From Aquipuribacter nitratireducens (lineage in GTDB: Bacteria > Actinomycetota > Actinomycetes > Actinomycetales > JBBAYJ01): a DNA stretch of 64,000 nucleotides. A program made the position numbers and the translations under genes. The notes under the pieces are model-generated. The model saw only the letters and a program-made list of their open reading frames with translations, did not search any database and was not told the DNA's origin. The stretch covers positions 88,533 through 152,532 of the forward strand of contig NZ_JBBEOG010000009.1 of assembly GCF_037860835.1 (NCBI RefSeq). The letters are read 5' to 3'. Shown piece by piece: positions 1 through 8,643 of the stretch; positions within the stretch are counted from its first letter, which is position 1; every line of letters begins with the position of its first letter.

Positions 1-178
1 CCTGCACGAGGATCGGGGTCCCGTGCTCGTCGGTGCCGGAGACCATGAGGACGTCGTGACCCGCCATGCGCATGTACCGGCTGAACACGTCGGAGGGGAC
101 GCCGAAGCCGGCGACGTGGCCGATGTGGCGGGGCCCGTTGGCGTACGGCCAGGCCACCGCGGAGAGCACGTGGGTCAT
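1..178 (-). CDS. metG: methionyl-tRNA synthetase, N-terminus only (cut by window edge)
   Basis: Only the first 59 codons lie in the window. The reverse-strand translation opens [20 protein letters not shown] and continues through [20 protein letters not shown] to SGTDEHGTP. This is the start of a class I Met-tRNA synthetase: the Rossmann-fold entry, a HIGH-box variant (HIGH, followed by VAG), and the GTDEHG signature. The enzyme charges tRNA-Met in the cytoplasm. The ATG at 178 is the natural start, because family members begin within a few residues of this motif. The gene is divergent from the VanZ-like gene, with 23 bp between the two starts, so the promoters must overlap or lie inside the coding regions. 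Confidence 0.95.
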   Translation of the reverse strand, partial: MTHVLSAVAWPYANGPRHIGHVAGFGVPSDVFSRYMRMAGHDVLMVSGTDEHGTPILVQ

Positions 179-201
179 GGGCCTGAGCCTAGGGTGACGA
201 C

Positions 202-747
202 GTGGAGGCCCTGACGGTGGCGGTGCGCCCCGTCGGGCGCTTCCTCGGCGACCACCCGGCGGTCCTCCCGGTCGTCGTCGGGCTGCTGCTGCTCGCCGCA
301 CTCGCCGCGCCGGCGCTCGGCAGGCGCCTGGGCACCGGACGCGTCGTCGCCGCGGCCCTCGTCCTCGCCGTCGGGGTGCCGCTCGCCCTCACTCTGCTGC
401 CGGCGCCGGGCCACGCGCCGGAGACCGTCGGCACGTGCCTGCCGCCACGGCCGGTGTCGGAGTGGGGCCGGGGCGGCGAGGAGCTCGCGAACCTCCTCCT
501 GCTCGTCCCGCTCGGTGCCCTGCTGAGCGGGGTGCTGCGCGGTCGGCGTCGGGCGGTCGCCGTGGCGGTCGCCGCCCTCGCCCCGCTCGGCGTCGAGGCC
601 GTGCAGCTGGCGCTGCCGGCGCTCGGCCGGACGTGCGAGACGACGGACGTGCTCCTCAACTGCGCCGGGCTGGCGCTCGGCGCCTCCCTCGGCCTCGTCA
701 GCCGACGCGGGTCCGGTCGCCGCCCGACCGCTTCGCCGCGTACATGA
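202..747 (+). CDS. VanZ-like family membrane protein
   Basis: A 181-residue protein with a GTG start and four predicted membrane segments. The VanZ-family signature is visible in the second half: an [13 protein letters not shown] stretch followed by GVEAVQL and [14 protein letters not shown]. The founding member, VanZ, gives low-level teicoplanin resistance, but most family members have no known role and this one need not affect antibiotics. Two cysteines (in GTCLPP and RTCETTD) sit in extracytoplasmic loops and could form a disulfide. The last 50 bp overlap the 3' end of the diguanylate cyclase gene on the opposite strand. Confidence 0.8.
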   Translation: MEALTVAVRPVGRFLGDHPAVLPVVVGLLLLAALAAPALGRRLGTGRVVAAALVLAVGVPLALTLLPAPGHAPETVGTCLPPRPVSEWGRGGEELANLLLLVPLGALLSGVLRGRRRAVAVAVAALAPLGVEAVQLALPALGRTCETTDVLLNCAGLALGASLGLVSRRGSGRRPTASPRT

Positions 748-1825
748 GCCGGTCGGCCTCGTCGATCGTCCGCAGCAGCCACGCCCGCTGCTCGTCGGGC
801 GCCACGGGCGGGGTGCCGCAGACGGCGCCGACGCTCGCGCTCGCGCGCTCCCCGTCAGCCACGTCGACGGCGGCCGCGGCGCGGGCCCGGTCGGCGACGA
901 GCGCCGTCGGCACGCCGGTCGAGGGCGCGAGGACGAGGAACTCCTCCCCGCCCAGGCGCGTGACGAGCACCGGCTGACCGCAGACGTCGCCGTCGCCGAT
1001 GCCGCCGAGCGCCCGCGTGACGGCGACGAGGACGTCGTCGCCGACGGCGTGCCCGTGCGTGTCGTTGAGGAGCTTGAACCCGTCGAGGTCGAGCACCACG
1101 ACGACGAGCGGGACCTGGAGCGCGCAGAGGTCGGCCGCGGCCTCGAAGAGCCCGCGGCGGTTGAGCGCCCCGGTGAGGGCGTCGGTGCGGGCGAGGCGGT
1201 GCTCGCGGGCGCGGGCGGCGTCGAGCTGCCAGCGAAGCCTGGTGACGGCCGTGGCGGGGGCGGCGACCCCGGCGACGACCGCGACGACGCTCGCGACGAC
1301 CTGGACGGGGGTCGCGGCGACGTAGGCGACGCACACGACCGCGGCGGCGCTCGACAGGGCCACCTGGCGCACGACCTGCCGCCGGCTCAGCCGGACGGCG
1401 GCCACCACGCACAGCGCCGACAGGAACAGCGGGACGACGAGCGCCATCTCCGGCTGCGAGCCCGCGAGGGCCCCGGCCACGGCCGCGACGGTGAAGGCGG
1501 CGAGCGCGCCGGGCAGGTGCCGGTCCGGCCTCGCCCCGCCGACGAGGAGCAGGACCGCGCCCACGCTGAAGGCACCGGCGCACGCGACGGCGAGGGCGAG
1601 CCCGACGCCGGGGCGGTGCTGGCCGGGCAGCAGCCACGCGAACGTGGTGGGCCACAGCACGAGGACGAGGACGAGCAGCACCCGCATGACGGGGTCGGGG
1701 GAGCCCGCCCACGGCCACCAGGACCACGGGCGACGCGAGGGGCCGCTCACGCGGCCACTGTGCCACTGCCCGTAGTGATCCGTCAGCGTTCCGTCAACGT
1801 TCTCACCGTTCGGTCCATCAGCCAC
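698..1825 (-). CDS. membrane-anchored diguanylate cyclase (GGDEF)
   Basis: A 375-residue protein. Residues about 45-195 form an array of roughly six hydrophobic helices (a MASE-like input region of unknown ligand). A short linker leads to a GGDEF domain: DALTGALNRRG near 215, DLDGFKLLNDTHGHAVGD near 246-263 and the active-site loop GGEEF at 292-296. The substrate- and metal-binding residues are intact, so it should make cyclic di-GMP from GTP. No RxxD inhibitory motif precedes GGEEF, so product inhibition through an I-site is unlikely. The GTG start at 1825 overlaps the stop of the upstream aminotransferase gene by 8 bp, which indicates co-transcription. Confidence 0.88.
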   Translation of the reverse strand: MADGPNGENVDGTLTDHYGQWHSGRVSGPSRRPWSWWPWAGSPDPVMRVLLVLVLVLWPTTFAWLLPGQHRPGVGLALAVACAGAFSVGAVLLLVGGARPDRHLPGALAAFTVAAVAGALAGSQPEMALVVPLFLSALCVVAAVRLSRRQVVRQVALSSAAAVVCVAYVAATPVQVVASVVAVVAGVAAPATAVTRLRWQLDAARAREHRLARTDALTGALNRRGLFEAAADLCALQVPLVVVVLDLDGFKLLNDTHGHAVGDDVLVAVTRALGGIGDGDVCGQPVLVTRLGGEEFLVLAPSTGVPTALVADRARAAAAVDVADGERASASVGAVCGTPPVAPDEQRAWLLRTIDEADRLMYAAKRSGGDRTRVG

Positions 1826-3023
1826 CGAGCAGCGGGAGCCCCTTGCGCAGCTGCCGGACGGCCTGCCCGATGCGGTGCTCGTTCTCGATGAGGGCGAACC
1901 GGACGTGGCCGTCCCCGTCGGGCCCGAACCCGACCCCCGGGGACACCGCGACGTCGCAGTCGGTGACGAGCCGGGTCGCGAAGGCGACCGAGCCCTCGTC
2001 GCGGTAGGCCGGGGGGACCGGCGCCCACACGAACATCGACCCGCGCGGTCGGGGCACGTCCCAGCCGATCCGGGCGAGACCGTCGCACAGCGCGTCGCGT
2101 CGCGCGCGGTAGACGTCGCTCACGTGCTGCGGGTACTCCCCCGCGTCCGTCAGCGTCACGGTCGCCGCGATCTGGACCGGCTGGAAGCTGCCGTAGTCGA
2201 GGTAGCTCTTGAGCTTCGCGAGGGCGGCGACGACGTCGGCCCGGCCGCAGAGGAACGCGACCCGCCAGCCGGCCATGGAGAACGACTTCGTCATGGAGTA
2301 CAGCTCGACGGCGACGTCGGTCCCGCCGTCGCACGCGAGGATCGACGGCGGGCGCCAGCCGTCGAAGGCGACGTCGGCGTAGGCGAAGTCGTGGACGAGG
2401 ACGACGTCCTTGTCGCGCGCCCAGTCGACGAGGCGCTGGAGGTCGTCGGCCTCGACGACCGCGCCCGTCGGGTTGTGGGGGAAGGACAGGACGACGACGC
2501 GCGGGCGGGGCCAGCCGTGCTCCCACTGCGCCATGACGTTGTCGACGTACGCGCGGCCGTGGAGGAACGGGTCGGCGGCGTCCGGGGCGCCCATCGCGAC
2601 CTGGCGGACGTCGCCGCCGGCGAGGTAGGGGCCCCAGATGTGGATGGGGTAGCTCGGCTGCGGCACGAGCGCGGCGTCGCCGGGCTGCAGGAGCACCCAC
2701 ATGAGGTGGCTGAAGCCCTCCTTCGCCCCGATGGTGCTGATCACCTGCGTCTCGGGGTCGAGGGCGACGCCGAACTGCTCGGCGTAGCGGCGGGCGACGG
2801 CCTGCCGCAGCCGCGGCAGCCCACGGCTGGAGGAGTAGCGGTGGTTGCGGGGGTTGTGCGCCGCCTCGGCGAGCTTCGCGACGGCGACGTCGGGGCTCGG
2901 GATGTCGGGGTTGCCGAAGCCGAGGTCGACGACGTCGCGGCCCTCACGCCGGGCCTGCTGCTTGAGCCCGTCGATGATCGTGAAGACGTACGGGGGCAGC
3001 CCGCCGATGCGCCGGAACTCCAT
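1818..3023 (-). CDS. class I/II PLP-dependent aminotransferase (AlaC/DapL-like)
   Basis: A 401-residue fold-type I aminotransferase, cytosolic. The N-terminus GGLPPYVF with DLGFGNPD, the substrate-loop RYSSSRGLP, FPHNPTGA (near 181-188), the PLP-anchoring Asp in HDFAYAD (near 211-217) and the Schiff-base lysine K246 in SMTKSFSMAGWR are all present. The length and the Gly-Asn-Pro-Asp opening fit the group that contains E. coli AlaC and LL-diaminopimelate aminotransferases. Actinobacterial members are usually annotated only as pyruvate/alanine or succinyl-DAP aminotransferases. The exact amino donor cannot be decided here. It is the first gene of a two-gene unit with the diguanylate cyclase. 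Confidence 0.85.
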   Translation of the reverse strand: MEFRRIGGLPPYVFTIIDGLKQQARREGRDVVDLGFGNPDIPSPDVAVAKLAEAAHNPRNHRYSSSRGLPRLRQAVARRYAEQFGVALDPETQVISTIGAKEGFSHLMWVLLQPGDAALVPQPSYPIHIWGPYLAGGDVRQVAMGAPDAADPFLHGRAYVDNVMAQWEHGWPRPRVVVLSFPHNPTGAVVEADDLQRLVDWARDKDVVLVHDFAYADVAFDGWRPPSILACDGGTDVAVELYSMTKSFSMAGWRVAFLCGRADVVAALAKLKSYLDYGSFQPVQIAATVTLTDAGEYPQHVSDVYRARRDALCDGLARIGWDVPRPRGSMFVWAPVPPAYRDEGSVAFATRLVTDCDVAVSPGVGFGPDGDGHVRFALIENEHRIGQAVRQLRKGLPLLGG

Positions 3024-3041
3024 CGCCCGAGCCTAGTGAGG

Positions 3042-3911
3042 TCAGGTGCGGCGGGCCGCGAGCACGGCGTCGTACAGCGCGTTCTTGCGGACCCCGCGCA
3101 GGGCGGCGACCTCGGCGACGGCGTCCTTGAGGCGCAGACCCGCGGCCTCCCGCTCGGCGACCTCCCCGACCAGGTCGGCGGGCTCCGCGGTCGCGCTCGG
3201 CGACGCGCCCGCGAGGACGACGGTGACCTCGCCGAGCACGGTGGCGCCGCCGGCCCACGCGGCGAGCTCGGCGAGGCTGCCGCGCCGGACCTCCTCGTAC
3301 GTCTTCGTCAGCTCCCGGCACACGGCGGCCGCGCGGTCGTCACCGAGGACCTCCGCGGCGTGGGCGAGCATCTCCGCGAGCCGGTGGGGCGCCTCGAAGA
3401 GCACGACCGTGCGGGGCTCGGCCACGAGCGCGGCGAGCGCCCGCGCCCGCTCCCCCCGCCGCCGGGGCAGGAAGCCGTCGAAGGCGAAGCGGTCCGTCGG
3501 CAGGCCGGACACGGCGAGGGCGGCGAGGACCGCGGACGGGCCGGGCAGGACGGTGACGGGCAGGTCGGCGTCGACCGCGGCGGCGACGACGCGGAAGCCG
3601 GGGTCGGACACCGTCGGCATGCCGGCGTCGGTGACGACGAGGACCGTCCGGCCGGCGCGCACCTCGTCCAGCAGGGCCTCGGCGCCGCCGCCGGAGCCGC
3701 CGGTCTCGTTGTGCTCGTGGTGGGCGACGACCCGGCCGCGCACCTCGACCCCGAGCGCGCCGGTCAGGCGCCGCAGCCGGCGGGTGTCCTCGGCGGCGAC
3801 GACGTCGGCGTCCCCGAGCCAGCGGCGCAGGCGCGTGCTCGCGTCGTCGGGGTCGCCGATCGGGGTGGCGGCGACGAGGAGCCGACCGGCCGTCGTGTCC
3901 GCAGCAGCCAC
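3042..3911 (-). CDS. rsmI: 16S rRNA (cytidine(1402)-2'-O)-methyltransferase
   Basis: A 289-residue tetrapyrrole-methylase-fold enzyme that 2'-O-methylates C1402 in the ribosomal P site, using S-adenosylmethionine. The opening LLVAATPIGDPDD (usual form VATPIGN), the AEDTRRLRRL motif, VTDAGMPTVSDPG, and the PGPSAVLAALAVSGLP loop are diagnostic. The reading frame stays open far upstream, but homology begins at AAADTTAGR. The GTG at 3911 is therefore chosen, just outside the divergent pmt start. In M. tuberculosis, rsmI (Rv1003) and pmt (Rv1002c) are also divergent neighbours. Confidence 0.93.
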   Translation of the reverse strand: MAAADTTAGRLLVAATPIGDPDDASTRLRRWLGDADVVAAEDTRRLRRLTGALGVEVRGRVVAHHEHNETGGSGGGAEALLDEVRAGRTVLVVTDAGMPTVSDPGFRVVAAAVDADLPVTVLPGPSAVLAALAVSGLPTDRFAFDGFLPRRRGERARALAALVAEPRTVVLFEAPHRLAEMLAHAAEVLGDDRAAAVCRELTKTYEEVRRGSLAELAAWAGGATVLGEVTVVLAGASPSATAEPADLVGEVAEREAAGLRLKDAVAEVAALRGVRKNALYDAVLAARRT

Positions 3912-3938
3912 CTCGCGACCGTAGTGCGCCCGTAGCCT

Positions 3939-5615
3939 GTGCGCGTGAGCAGCACGTCGTCGGGGGGTCTCCTCGAACGCGCCCGGCCAGGGGCCGCGGC
4001 GTCGTCGCGCGGCGGCGCGGACGCCGTCCGGCAGCGCCTGCGGGAGCGCCTCGGTGTCGTCCACCCGGAGCCGGCGTGGTGGGCGTGGGTCGTCGCGGGT
4101 GTCATGGGTCTCGTCGCGGGGCTGCTGCGGTTCCCGGCGCTCGGCCGGCCCGCGTCCCTGGTGTTCGACGAGACGTACTACGTCAAGCAGGCGTACTCGA
4201 TGATCCTCTTCGGGCACGAGATGCGGGTCCTGTCGGACCCGGAGCCGGTGCCGGAGGGCGAGGACGACACCTACGCCAACGACCTGTTCAACGCCGGCAC
4301 CCTCGACGTCTTCGACCGCGGCAACCCCGACTTCGTCGTCCACCCGCCGCTCGGCAAGTGGATGATCGCCGCGGGGATGCGGCTGGACCCGGACGACACG
4401 TTCTTCTGGCGGCTGTCCGCCGCCGTCGTCGGCGTGCTCATGGTGATGACGCTCGTCCTCGTCGCGCGGGCCCTGTTCGGCTCGACGCTCCTCGGCGGCG
4501 TCGCCGGGCTGCTCCTCGCGGTCGACGGGCACCACATCGTCCACTCCCGCACGAGCCTCCTCGACATCTTCCTCGCCTTCTGGGTGCTCGTGGCCTTCGC
4601 GTTCCTCCTCGCCGACCGGTTCCGGTCGCGGGAGGTGCTCGCGCGGAAGGTCGCCGAGGTCGTCGCGTCGGGACGCCGCCTCGATCCCTACGGGCCGTGG
4701 CTCGGGTGGCGGCCGTTCCGGCTGCTCGCGGGGCTGTCGCTCGGGGCGGCGTGCGCGACGAAGTGGTCGGGGCTGTACGTGCTCGCGGCGTTCGGGATCC
4801 TCACGGTCCTGTGGGACGCCGGCGCCCGGCGGGCGGTCGGGGTGCCGCGGTGGTTCCGCGGGATGCTCCTGCGCGACTCGTGGTTCGCGTTCCTCGCGAT
4901 GGTGCCGGTCGCGCTCGTCACGTACGTCGTGTCGTGGACCGGCTGGTTCCTCGCGCCGGACTCCTACGACCGGCAGTGGGCGGTGGAGAACCCCGACCAG
5001 GCGACGCCGTGGCTGCCGCCGGCGCTGGCGAGCCTGTGGCACTACCACGTGAGCGCGTACGACTTCCACCGCTCGATCAACGTGGTGGACAACACCCACC
5101 CCTACATGGCGAACCCGTGGTCGTGGCTCGTCATGGGCCGCCCGACGTCCTTCTACTACCAGGGCCAGGACGACGGCGTGACCGGCTGCGGCGTCGACGC
5201 GTGCACCCAGGCCGTGACGTCGGTCGGCAACCCCGTCGTGTGGTGGGGCGGGACCATCGCCGTCGTCGTGTGCGTCGTCGCGTGGGCGCTGCACCGCGAC
5301 TGGCGGGCGGGCGCGGCGGTCCTCGGGCTCGCGGCCAGCTACCTGCCGTGGTTCGCGTTCCAGGACCGCACGATCTTCACGTTCTACGCCGTCGCCTTCG
5401 AGCCGTTCCTCGTCCTGTGCCTCGTGTACGCGCTCGGGCTGCTGCTGGGACCGGCGACCGCCTCTCCGGAGCGGCGGCTGTGGGGGGCGGTCGGGGCGGG
5501 CTCCGTCGTCGTCGCCGCTGTCGCGTGCCTCGTGTTCTTCTACCCGGTGTGGACGGCGGAGGTCATCACGACGGCCGAGTGGCGGCTGCGGATGTGGTGG
5601 CCGAGCTGGGTGTGA
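3939..5615 (+). CDS. pmt: polyprenol-phosphate-mannose--protein O-mannosyltransferase
   Basis: A 558-residue polytopic membrane enzyme of the GT39 family that transfers mannose from a polyprenyl-phosphate carrier to Ser/Thr of exported proteins. Near the N-terminus it has FDETYYVKQAYS, with the catalytic Asp-Glu pair, then VHPPLGKWMI in the first extracytoplasmic loop. About ten further membrane helices follow, with a long loop carrying the conserved YHVSAYDFHRSI region. Start choice lies between GTG 3939 and GTG 3945; no strong ribosome site separates them. The many Ser/Thr/Pro-rich exported proteins in this window are possible substrates, which is inference only. Confidence 0.93.
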   Translation: MRVSSTSSGGLLERARPGAAASSRGGADAVRQRLRERLGVVHPEPAWWAWVVAGVMGLVAGLLRFPALGRPASLVFDETYYVKQAYSMILFGHEMRVLSDPEPVPEGEDDTYANDLFNAGTLDVFDRGNPDFVVHPPLGKWMIAAGMRLDPDDTFFWRLSAAVVGVLMVMTLVLVARALFGSTLLGGVAGLLLAVDGHHIVHSRTSLLDIFLAFWVLVAFAFLLADRFRSREVLARKVAEVVASGRRLDPYGPWLGWRPFRLLAGLSLGAACATKWSGLYVLAAFGILTVLWDAGARRAVGVPRWFRGMLLRDSWFAFLAMVPVALVTYVVSWTGWFLAPDSYDRQWAVENPDQATPWLPPALASLWHYHVSAYDFHRSINVVDNTHPYMANPWSWLVMGRPTSFYYQGQDDGVTGCGVDACTQAVTSVGNPVVWWGGTIAVVVCVVAWALHRDWRAGAAVLGLAASYLPWFAFQDRTIFTFYAVAFEPFLVLCLVYALGLLLGPATASPERRLWGAVGAGSVVVAAVACLVFFYPVWTAEVITTAEWRLRMWWPSWV

Positions 5616-5622
5616 CGACTCG

Positions 5623-6066
5623 CTAGTCGAGCGCCCACGTGAACAGCGGCTGGCCCCAGGGCGACAGCCAGAACGCGGAGTGGGCAGCGGCCAGCACGAC
5701 CACCGTGACGCCGACGACGAGGTCGGCGCGGCCGCTGTGGCCCCTGCGCTGCCACAGGCCGAGGACGGTGACGACCCCGATGAGCGCCACGACTGGCCAC
5801 CCGAACAGCAACGACAGGAGACCGGCCGTGCGGACGAGGGCGCCCGTCGGGCCGCTCGTGCTCGGCCACAGGTCCTTCGGGTCGTAGGCGCCGTTCGCGA
5901 CCTCCCCCAGCGGGACGCGGTGCAGCCCGTTGGCGGAATACGGCACGAGCACACCGGCGACGACCGTGCCGACGACGAGCAGGACGAGTGCGAGGCCGAC
6001 CGTGTACGTGCGCCACGTCGGGCGCCAGTCCGCAGGTGGCACCTCCGCGTACATCGACAACGGCAC
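5623..6066 (-). CDS. hypothetical membrane protein
   Basis: A 147-residue protein I do not recognise. It has a short N-terminal tail and a first hydrophobic helix (about 24-45). An extracytoplasmic loop of about 40 residues includes YSANGLHRVPLGE. A second helix lies near 84-105 and a third near 115-138, ending in a short tail. The start may be GTG 6066 or the in-frame ATG at 6054. The gene is convergent with pmt (8 bp between stops) and separate from the downstream SHOCT gene. Nothing nearby suggests a role. Confidence 0.55.
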   Translation of the reverse strand: MPLSMYAEVPPADWRPTWRTYTVGLALVLLVVGTVVAGVLVPYSANGLHRVPLGEVANGAYDPKDLWPSTSGPTGALVRTAGLLSLLFGWPVVALIGVVTVLGLWQRRGHSGRADLVVGVTVVVLAAAHSAFWLSPWGQPLFTWALD

Positions 6067-6208
6067 GTCGCCAGCGTGACACGGCGGCGGCCCCGCGGGG
6101 GCGGATCGCGCGAGAGCGAGGACCTAGGTCCCGCCCCGGGACGCCTGGGCGGGCGTCTCATGGAGGAGCCGGGACCGGCAGCCCGCCGGCCGGGCACCGG
6201 AGGTCGTC

Positions 6209-6442
6209 ATGATGTGGTGGAACGGCTGGTCGCCGTGGTGGATGGGCGGCGGGATGCTGCTGGGGCTCGTCGTGCTCGCGCTGGTCACGTGGCTGCTGGT
6301 GGCGACGTTCCGCTCGCCGCCACGCGGGCGGGGCGGCGGCCCGGACGCCCGTGAGCTGCTCGACCGGCGTCTCGCGAACGGCGAGCTCAGCGTCGAGGAG
6401 TGGACGCGGGCCAGGGACGCGCTCGACTCCCGGACGCCGTGA
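6209..6442 (+). CDS. small SHOCT-domain membrane protein
   Basis: A 77-residue protein starting at tandem ATG codons 5 nt after a CCGGAGG ribosome site. A Trp/Met-rich amphipathic start (MMWWNGWSPWWMGGG) precedes one membrane helix at about 18-35. After a basic Gly-rich linker, a SHOCT motif (short C-terminal domain) follows: ELLDRRLANGELSVEEW. SHOCT motifs are common at the ends of small bacterial membrane proteins and are thought to mediate oligomerisation. No enzyme activity is expected. Confidence 0.75.
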   Translation: MMWWNGWSPWWMGGGMLLGLVVLALVTWLLVATFRSPPRGRGGGPDARELLDRRLANGELSVEEWTRARDALDSRTP

Positions 6443-6482
6443 GAGGCGGAAGGCCGGTGCGGTCCGCGGCGTTGCCGCGTGC

Positions 6483-7313
6483 ATGGCACTGACCTTCCCG
6501 CCCGGCCCGCTGTCCCGTGAGCCCGGGACCACCAACTACACGGTCAGCGGCCCCGCCGGTCGCATCCTCCTGCAGCCGTCCGCCAAGCGGGTCCGGGTCG
6601 TCGTGGCGTCGCCCGACGGGCCGCGGACCGTCGTCGACACGACCCGTGCCGTGCTGCTGCACGAGACGGGCCACCTGCCGCGCTACTACGTGCCGGTCGA
6701 CGACGTCGACGACTCCGTGACGCGGCCGAGCCCGACGGCGTCTCGCTGCCCGTACAAGGGCGAGGCGTCGTACACGTCGGTGGAGGTGGGTGGCCGGACG
6801 GTCGAGGACCTGTTCTTCCGCTACCCGGAGCCGCCCGAGCAGCTCGCCGAGCTCGCCGGTCTCGTCGGGCTGTACCTCGAGAAGCTCGACGAGGCGGCCG
6901 GCGACGCGGTGTACGAGGAGGAGCACGCGCTGCTCGGGCACCCGCACGACCCGTTCCACCGGGTCGACGCGCTGCCCTCGAGCCGGCACGTGCGCGTCCT
7001 GTGGGAGCGGGACGGGGCCGAGGAGCCCGTCGTCCTCGCCGAGACGACCTCGCCGGTCGGGGTGTTCGAGACCTCGTTGCCGCCGCGCTGGTACGTGCCC
7101 GCGGCCGACGTCCGGACCGAGCTGCTCCGAGACTCCGCGACGACCACCGTCTGCCCGTACAAGGGGGTCGCGACGTACCGCTCGCTCGTCGACGGCCCCG
7201 CCGACGTCGCGTGGGCCTACGACGAGCCGCTGCCGGAGGCGCTGCCGCTGCCCGGGCACCTGTGCTTCATGGGCGAGGGGATCGTGACGGAGGTCGACGG
7301 GCAGCGCGTGTAG
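6483..7313 (+). CDS. tandem DUF427-domain protein
   Basis: A 276-residue soluble protein made of two DUF427 domains. Each has a VPVDDV or VPAADV turn followed about 20 residues later by the conserved CPYKGEASY or CPYKGVATY segment and a closing W/F-Y-P/D-E-P stretch. The first domain spans about 10-130 and the second about 155-265. DUF427 proteins are widespread in actinobacteria and have no established reaction. The frame is open further upstream, but family homology starts at MALTFPPGP, so the ATG at 6483 is taken. Confidence 0.8.
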   Translation: MALTFPPGPLSREPGTTNYTVSGPAGRILLQPSAKRVRVVVASPDGPRTVVDTTRAVLLHETGHLPRYYVPVDDVDDSVTRPSPTASRCPYKGEASYTSVEVGGRTVEDLFFRYPEPPEQLAELAGLVGLYLEKLDEAAGDAVYEEEHALLGHPHDPFHRVDALPSSRHVRVLWERDGAEEPVVLAETTSPVGVFETSLPPRWYVPAADVRTELLRDSATTTVCPYKGVATYRSLVDGPADVAWAYDEPLPEALPLPGHLCFMGEGIVTEVDGQRV

Positions 7314-7398
7314 GGGTCGCCGCACCGGCCGGGGAACCGTCATGCGGATGCGGGACCACCTCTCGGCGTGACCCGTCACCGTCTGGTAGCAGAGGCCC

Positions 7399-8289
7399 TC
7401 AGAGTCCCGCAGGCATGGCGAGGAACGGCGAGGCGTAGCCGTCGACCGCGTCGAGCACCCGCTCGGCGTCCTCGAGGGGCATCCGGTCGGCCTCGGCGGC
7501 GAGGACCGCGGGCAGGAGGCGGACGTCGCCGGGTGACGCGAGCCCGGTCGGGCCGTGCTGGGCGAGCACCCACGACACCGCGGCCCGGATCTGCTCGGTG
7601 TCGCTCAGCGGCTCGTACCACGTGCCGAACTGCTGGTCGCCGAGCTCGGCGCCGCCGGGGACGTCGGGCCAGTTGCGACGTGCCGCGGTCTTGATGGTGA
7701 GGAGACCGACGTCCTGCCGCTCCACCTCCGCGACCAGCGCCGCCCAGTCGTCGCGGAAGGTCGGGTCGCGCCAGAGGACGGCGTTGAGCGGGGTGAGGAC
7801 CGTGGCGAACGGGTGGCGTCGCAGCGCCTCGAGGTGGGTGGCGGCGGCGCGGTAGCCGTGGCCGGTGATCCCGACCGCCCCGACGAGTCCCTCGTCCTGC
7901 GCCCGCACGGCGGCCTCGAGCGCGCTGCCGGGGCCGGTGGCGCGGTCGAGCTCGTCGAAGTCACCGACGGCGTGGAGCTGGAGGAGGTCGACCCGGTCGG
8001 TCTGCAGCCGCTCGAGCGAGTCGTTGATCTGCCGCCACGCGGCGTCGCGGTCACGCAGACCGGTCTTGGTCGCGAGGAACACCCGGTCCCGGACGTCGGC
8101 CATGAGGGCGCCGAGCCGCAGCTCGGCGTCGCCGTAGTCGGCGGCGACGTCGAGGTGGTTGACGCCGGCGTCGAGCGCACGGGTCACGGCGTCGTCGGCC
8201 GTCGCCTGGTCGACGCTGCCGAGCGCCGCGGCGCCGAACACGATGACGGAGCTGTGGTGCTCGAGCCGGCCGAGCCTGCGGGTCTCCAT
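7399..8289 (-). CDS. aldo/keto reductase
   Basis: A 296-residue (alpha/beta)8-barrel NADPH oxidoreductase. The catalytic tetrad is intact: Asp47 in NHLDVAADYG, Tyr52, Lys75 in LATKTG and His106 in LLQLHAVG. The C-terminal third carries the cofactor-side helices, ending in the ASPGDVRLLP region, where NADPH-binding residues normally lie. It belongs to the subgroup annotated as L-glyceraldehyde 3-phosphate reductase-like or simply aldo/keto reductase. The substrate is unknown. It is a single-gene unit with a divergent toxin-antitoxin pair upstream. Confidence 0.85.
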   Translation of the reverse strand: METRRLGRLEHHSSVIVFGAAALGSVDQATADDAVTRALDAGVNHLDVAADYGDAELRLGALMADVRDRVFLATKTGLRDRDAAWRQINDSLERLQTDRVDLLQLHAVGDFDELDRATGPGSALEAAVRAQDEGLVGAVGITGHGYRAAATHLEALRRHPFATVLTPLNAVLWRDPTFRDDWAALVAEVERQDVGLLTIKTAARRNWPDVPGGAELGDQQFGTWYEPLSDTEQIRAAVSWVLAQHGPTGLASPGDVRLLPAVLAAEADRMPLEDAERVLDAVDGYASPFLAMPAGL

Positions 8290-8360
8290 GGGACGGGTCT
8301 ACACCCGGTCCCGCGGATGTGCTCGGTCTGCCGGCCCGGTGCCGCGCACCGTCGCTGGTG

Positions 8361-8373
8361 TCTGATTCTCAGA
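8361..8373. promoter_or_regulatory. palindrome in front of the Phd-type antitoxin gene
   Basis: TCTGA-TTC-TCAGA, a perfect 5-bp inverted repeat with a 3-nt centre, ends 12 nt before the GTG start of the antitoxin gene. Phd/YefM-type antitoxins normally repress their own operon at short palindromes in this position, so this is a candidate autoregulatory operator. It is also A/T-richer than its surroundings, as a promoter would be. Confidence 0.45.
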
Positions 8374-8385
8374 TTCGCTGTCGTC

Positions 8386-8643
8386 GTGCGCACGATCACC
8401 GCCACCGAGGCGTCGCGGCGCTTCTCCGACCTCCTCGACGCCGTCGAGCGGGGGGAGAACGTGACGATCACCCGCGGCAACCGTCGGATCGCCGAGATCC
8501 GGCCCGCGCGCGCCCGCCGGGGCCGTGACCTCCGCGAGGCGCTCACCGGCACCGCTCCCCCGGACGCCGAGTTCGAGGCCGCGGTCGAACAGGCGACGGC
8601 CCTGCTCACGACCGAGAACAGGGACCCGTGGGCCGGAGACTGA
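8386..8643 (+). CDS. type II antitoxin, Phd/YefM family
   Basis: An 85-residue protein. The N-terminal Phd/YefM DNA-binding fold is clear: TITATEASRRFSDLLDAVE, then VTITRGNRRIAEIRP. The C-terminal 40 residues are the acidic, presumably disordered segment that would wrap the toxin. The GTG at 8386 is the only plausible start at the fold boundary. The 3' end overlaps the toxin gene by 16 bp, giving the usual antitoxin-first coupled pair. Confidence 0.88.
   Translation: MRTITATEASRRFSDLLDAVERGENVTITRGNRRIAEIRPARARRGRDLREALTGTAPPDAEFEAAVEQATALLTTENRDPWAGD

Noticed and set aside
3912..6197. Long minus-strand extension of the rsmI reading frame
   Set aside because: It lies antisense to the well-supported pmt gene, is Arg/Pro/Glu-rich low complexity, and lacks any family match; homology to RsmI begins only at 3911.
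7368..7379. GTGAC-CC-GTCAC inverted repeat after the DUF427 gene
   Set aside because: Only 5-bp arms, in a short gap between convergent genes; too weak to call a terminator or operator.
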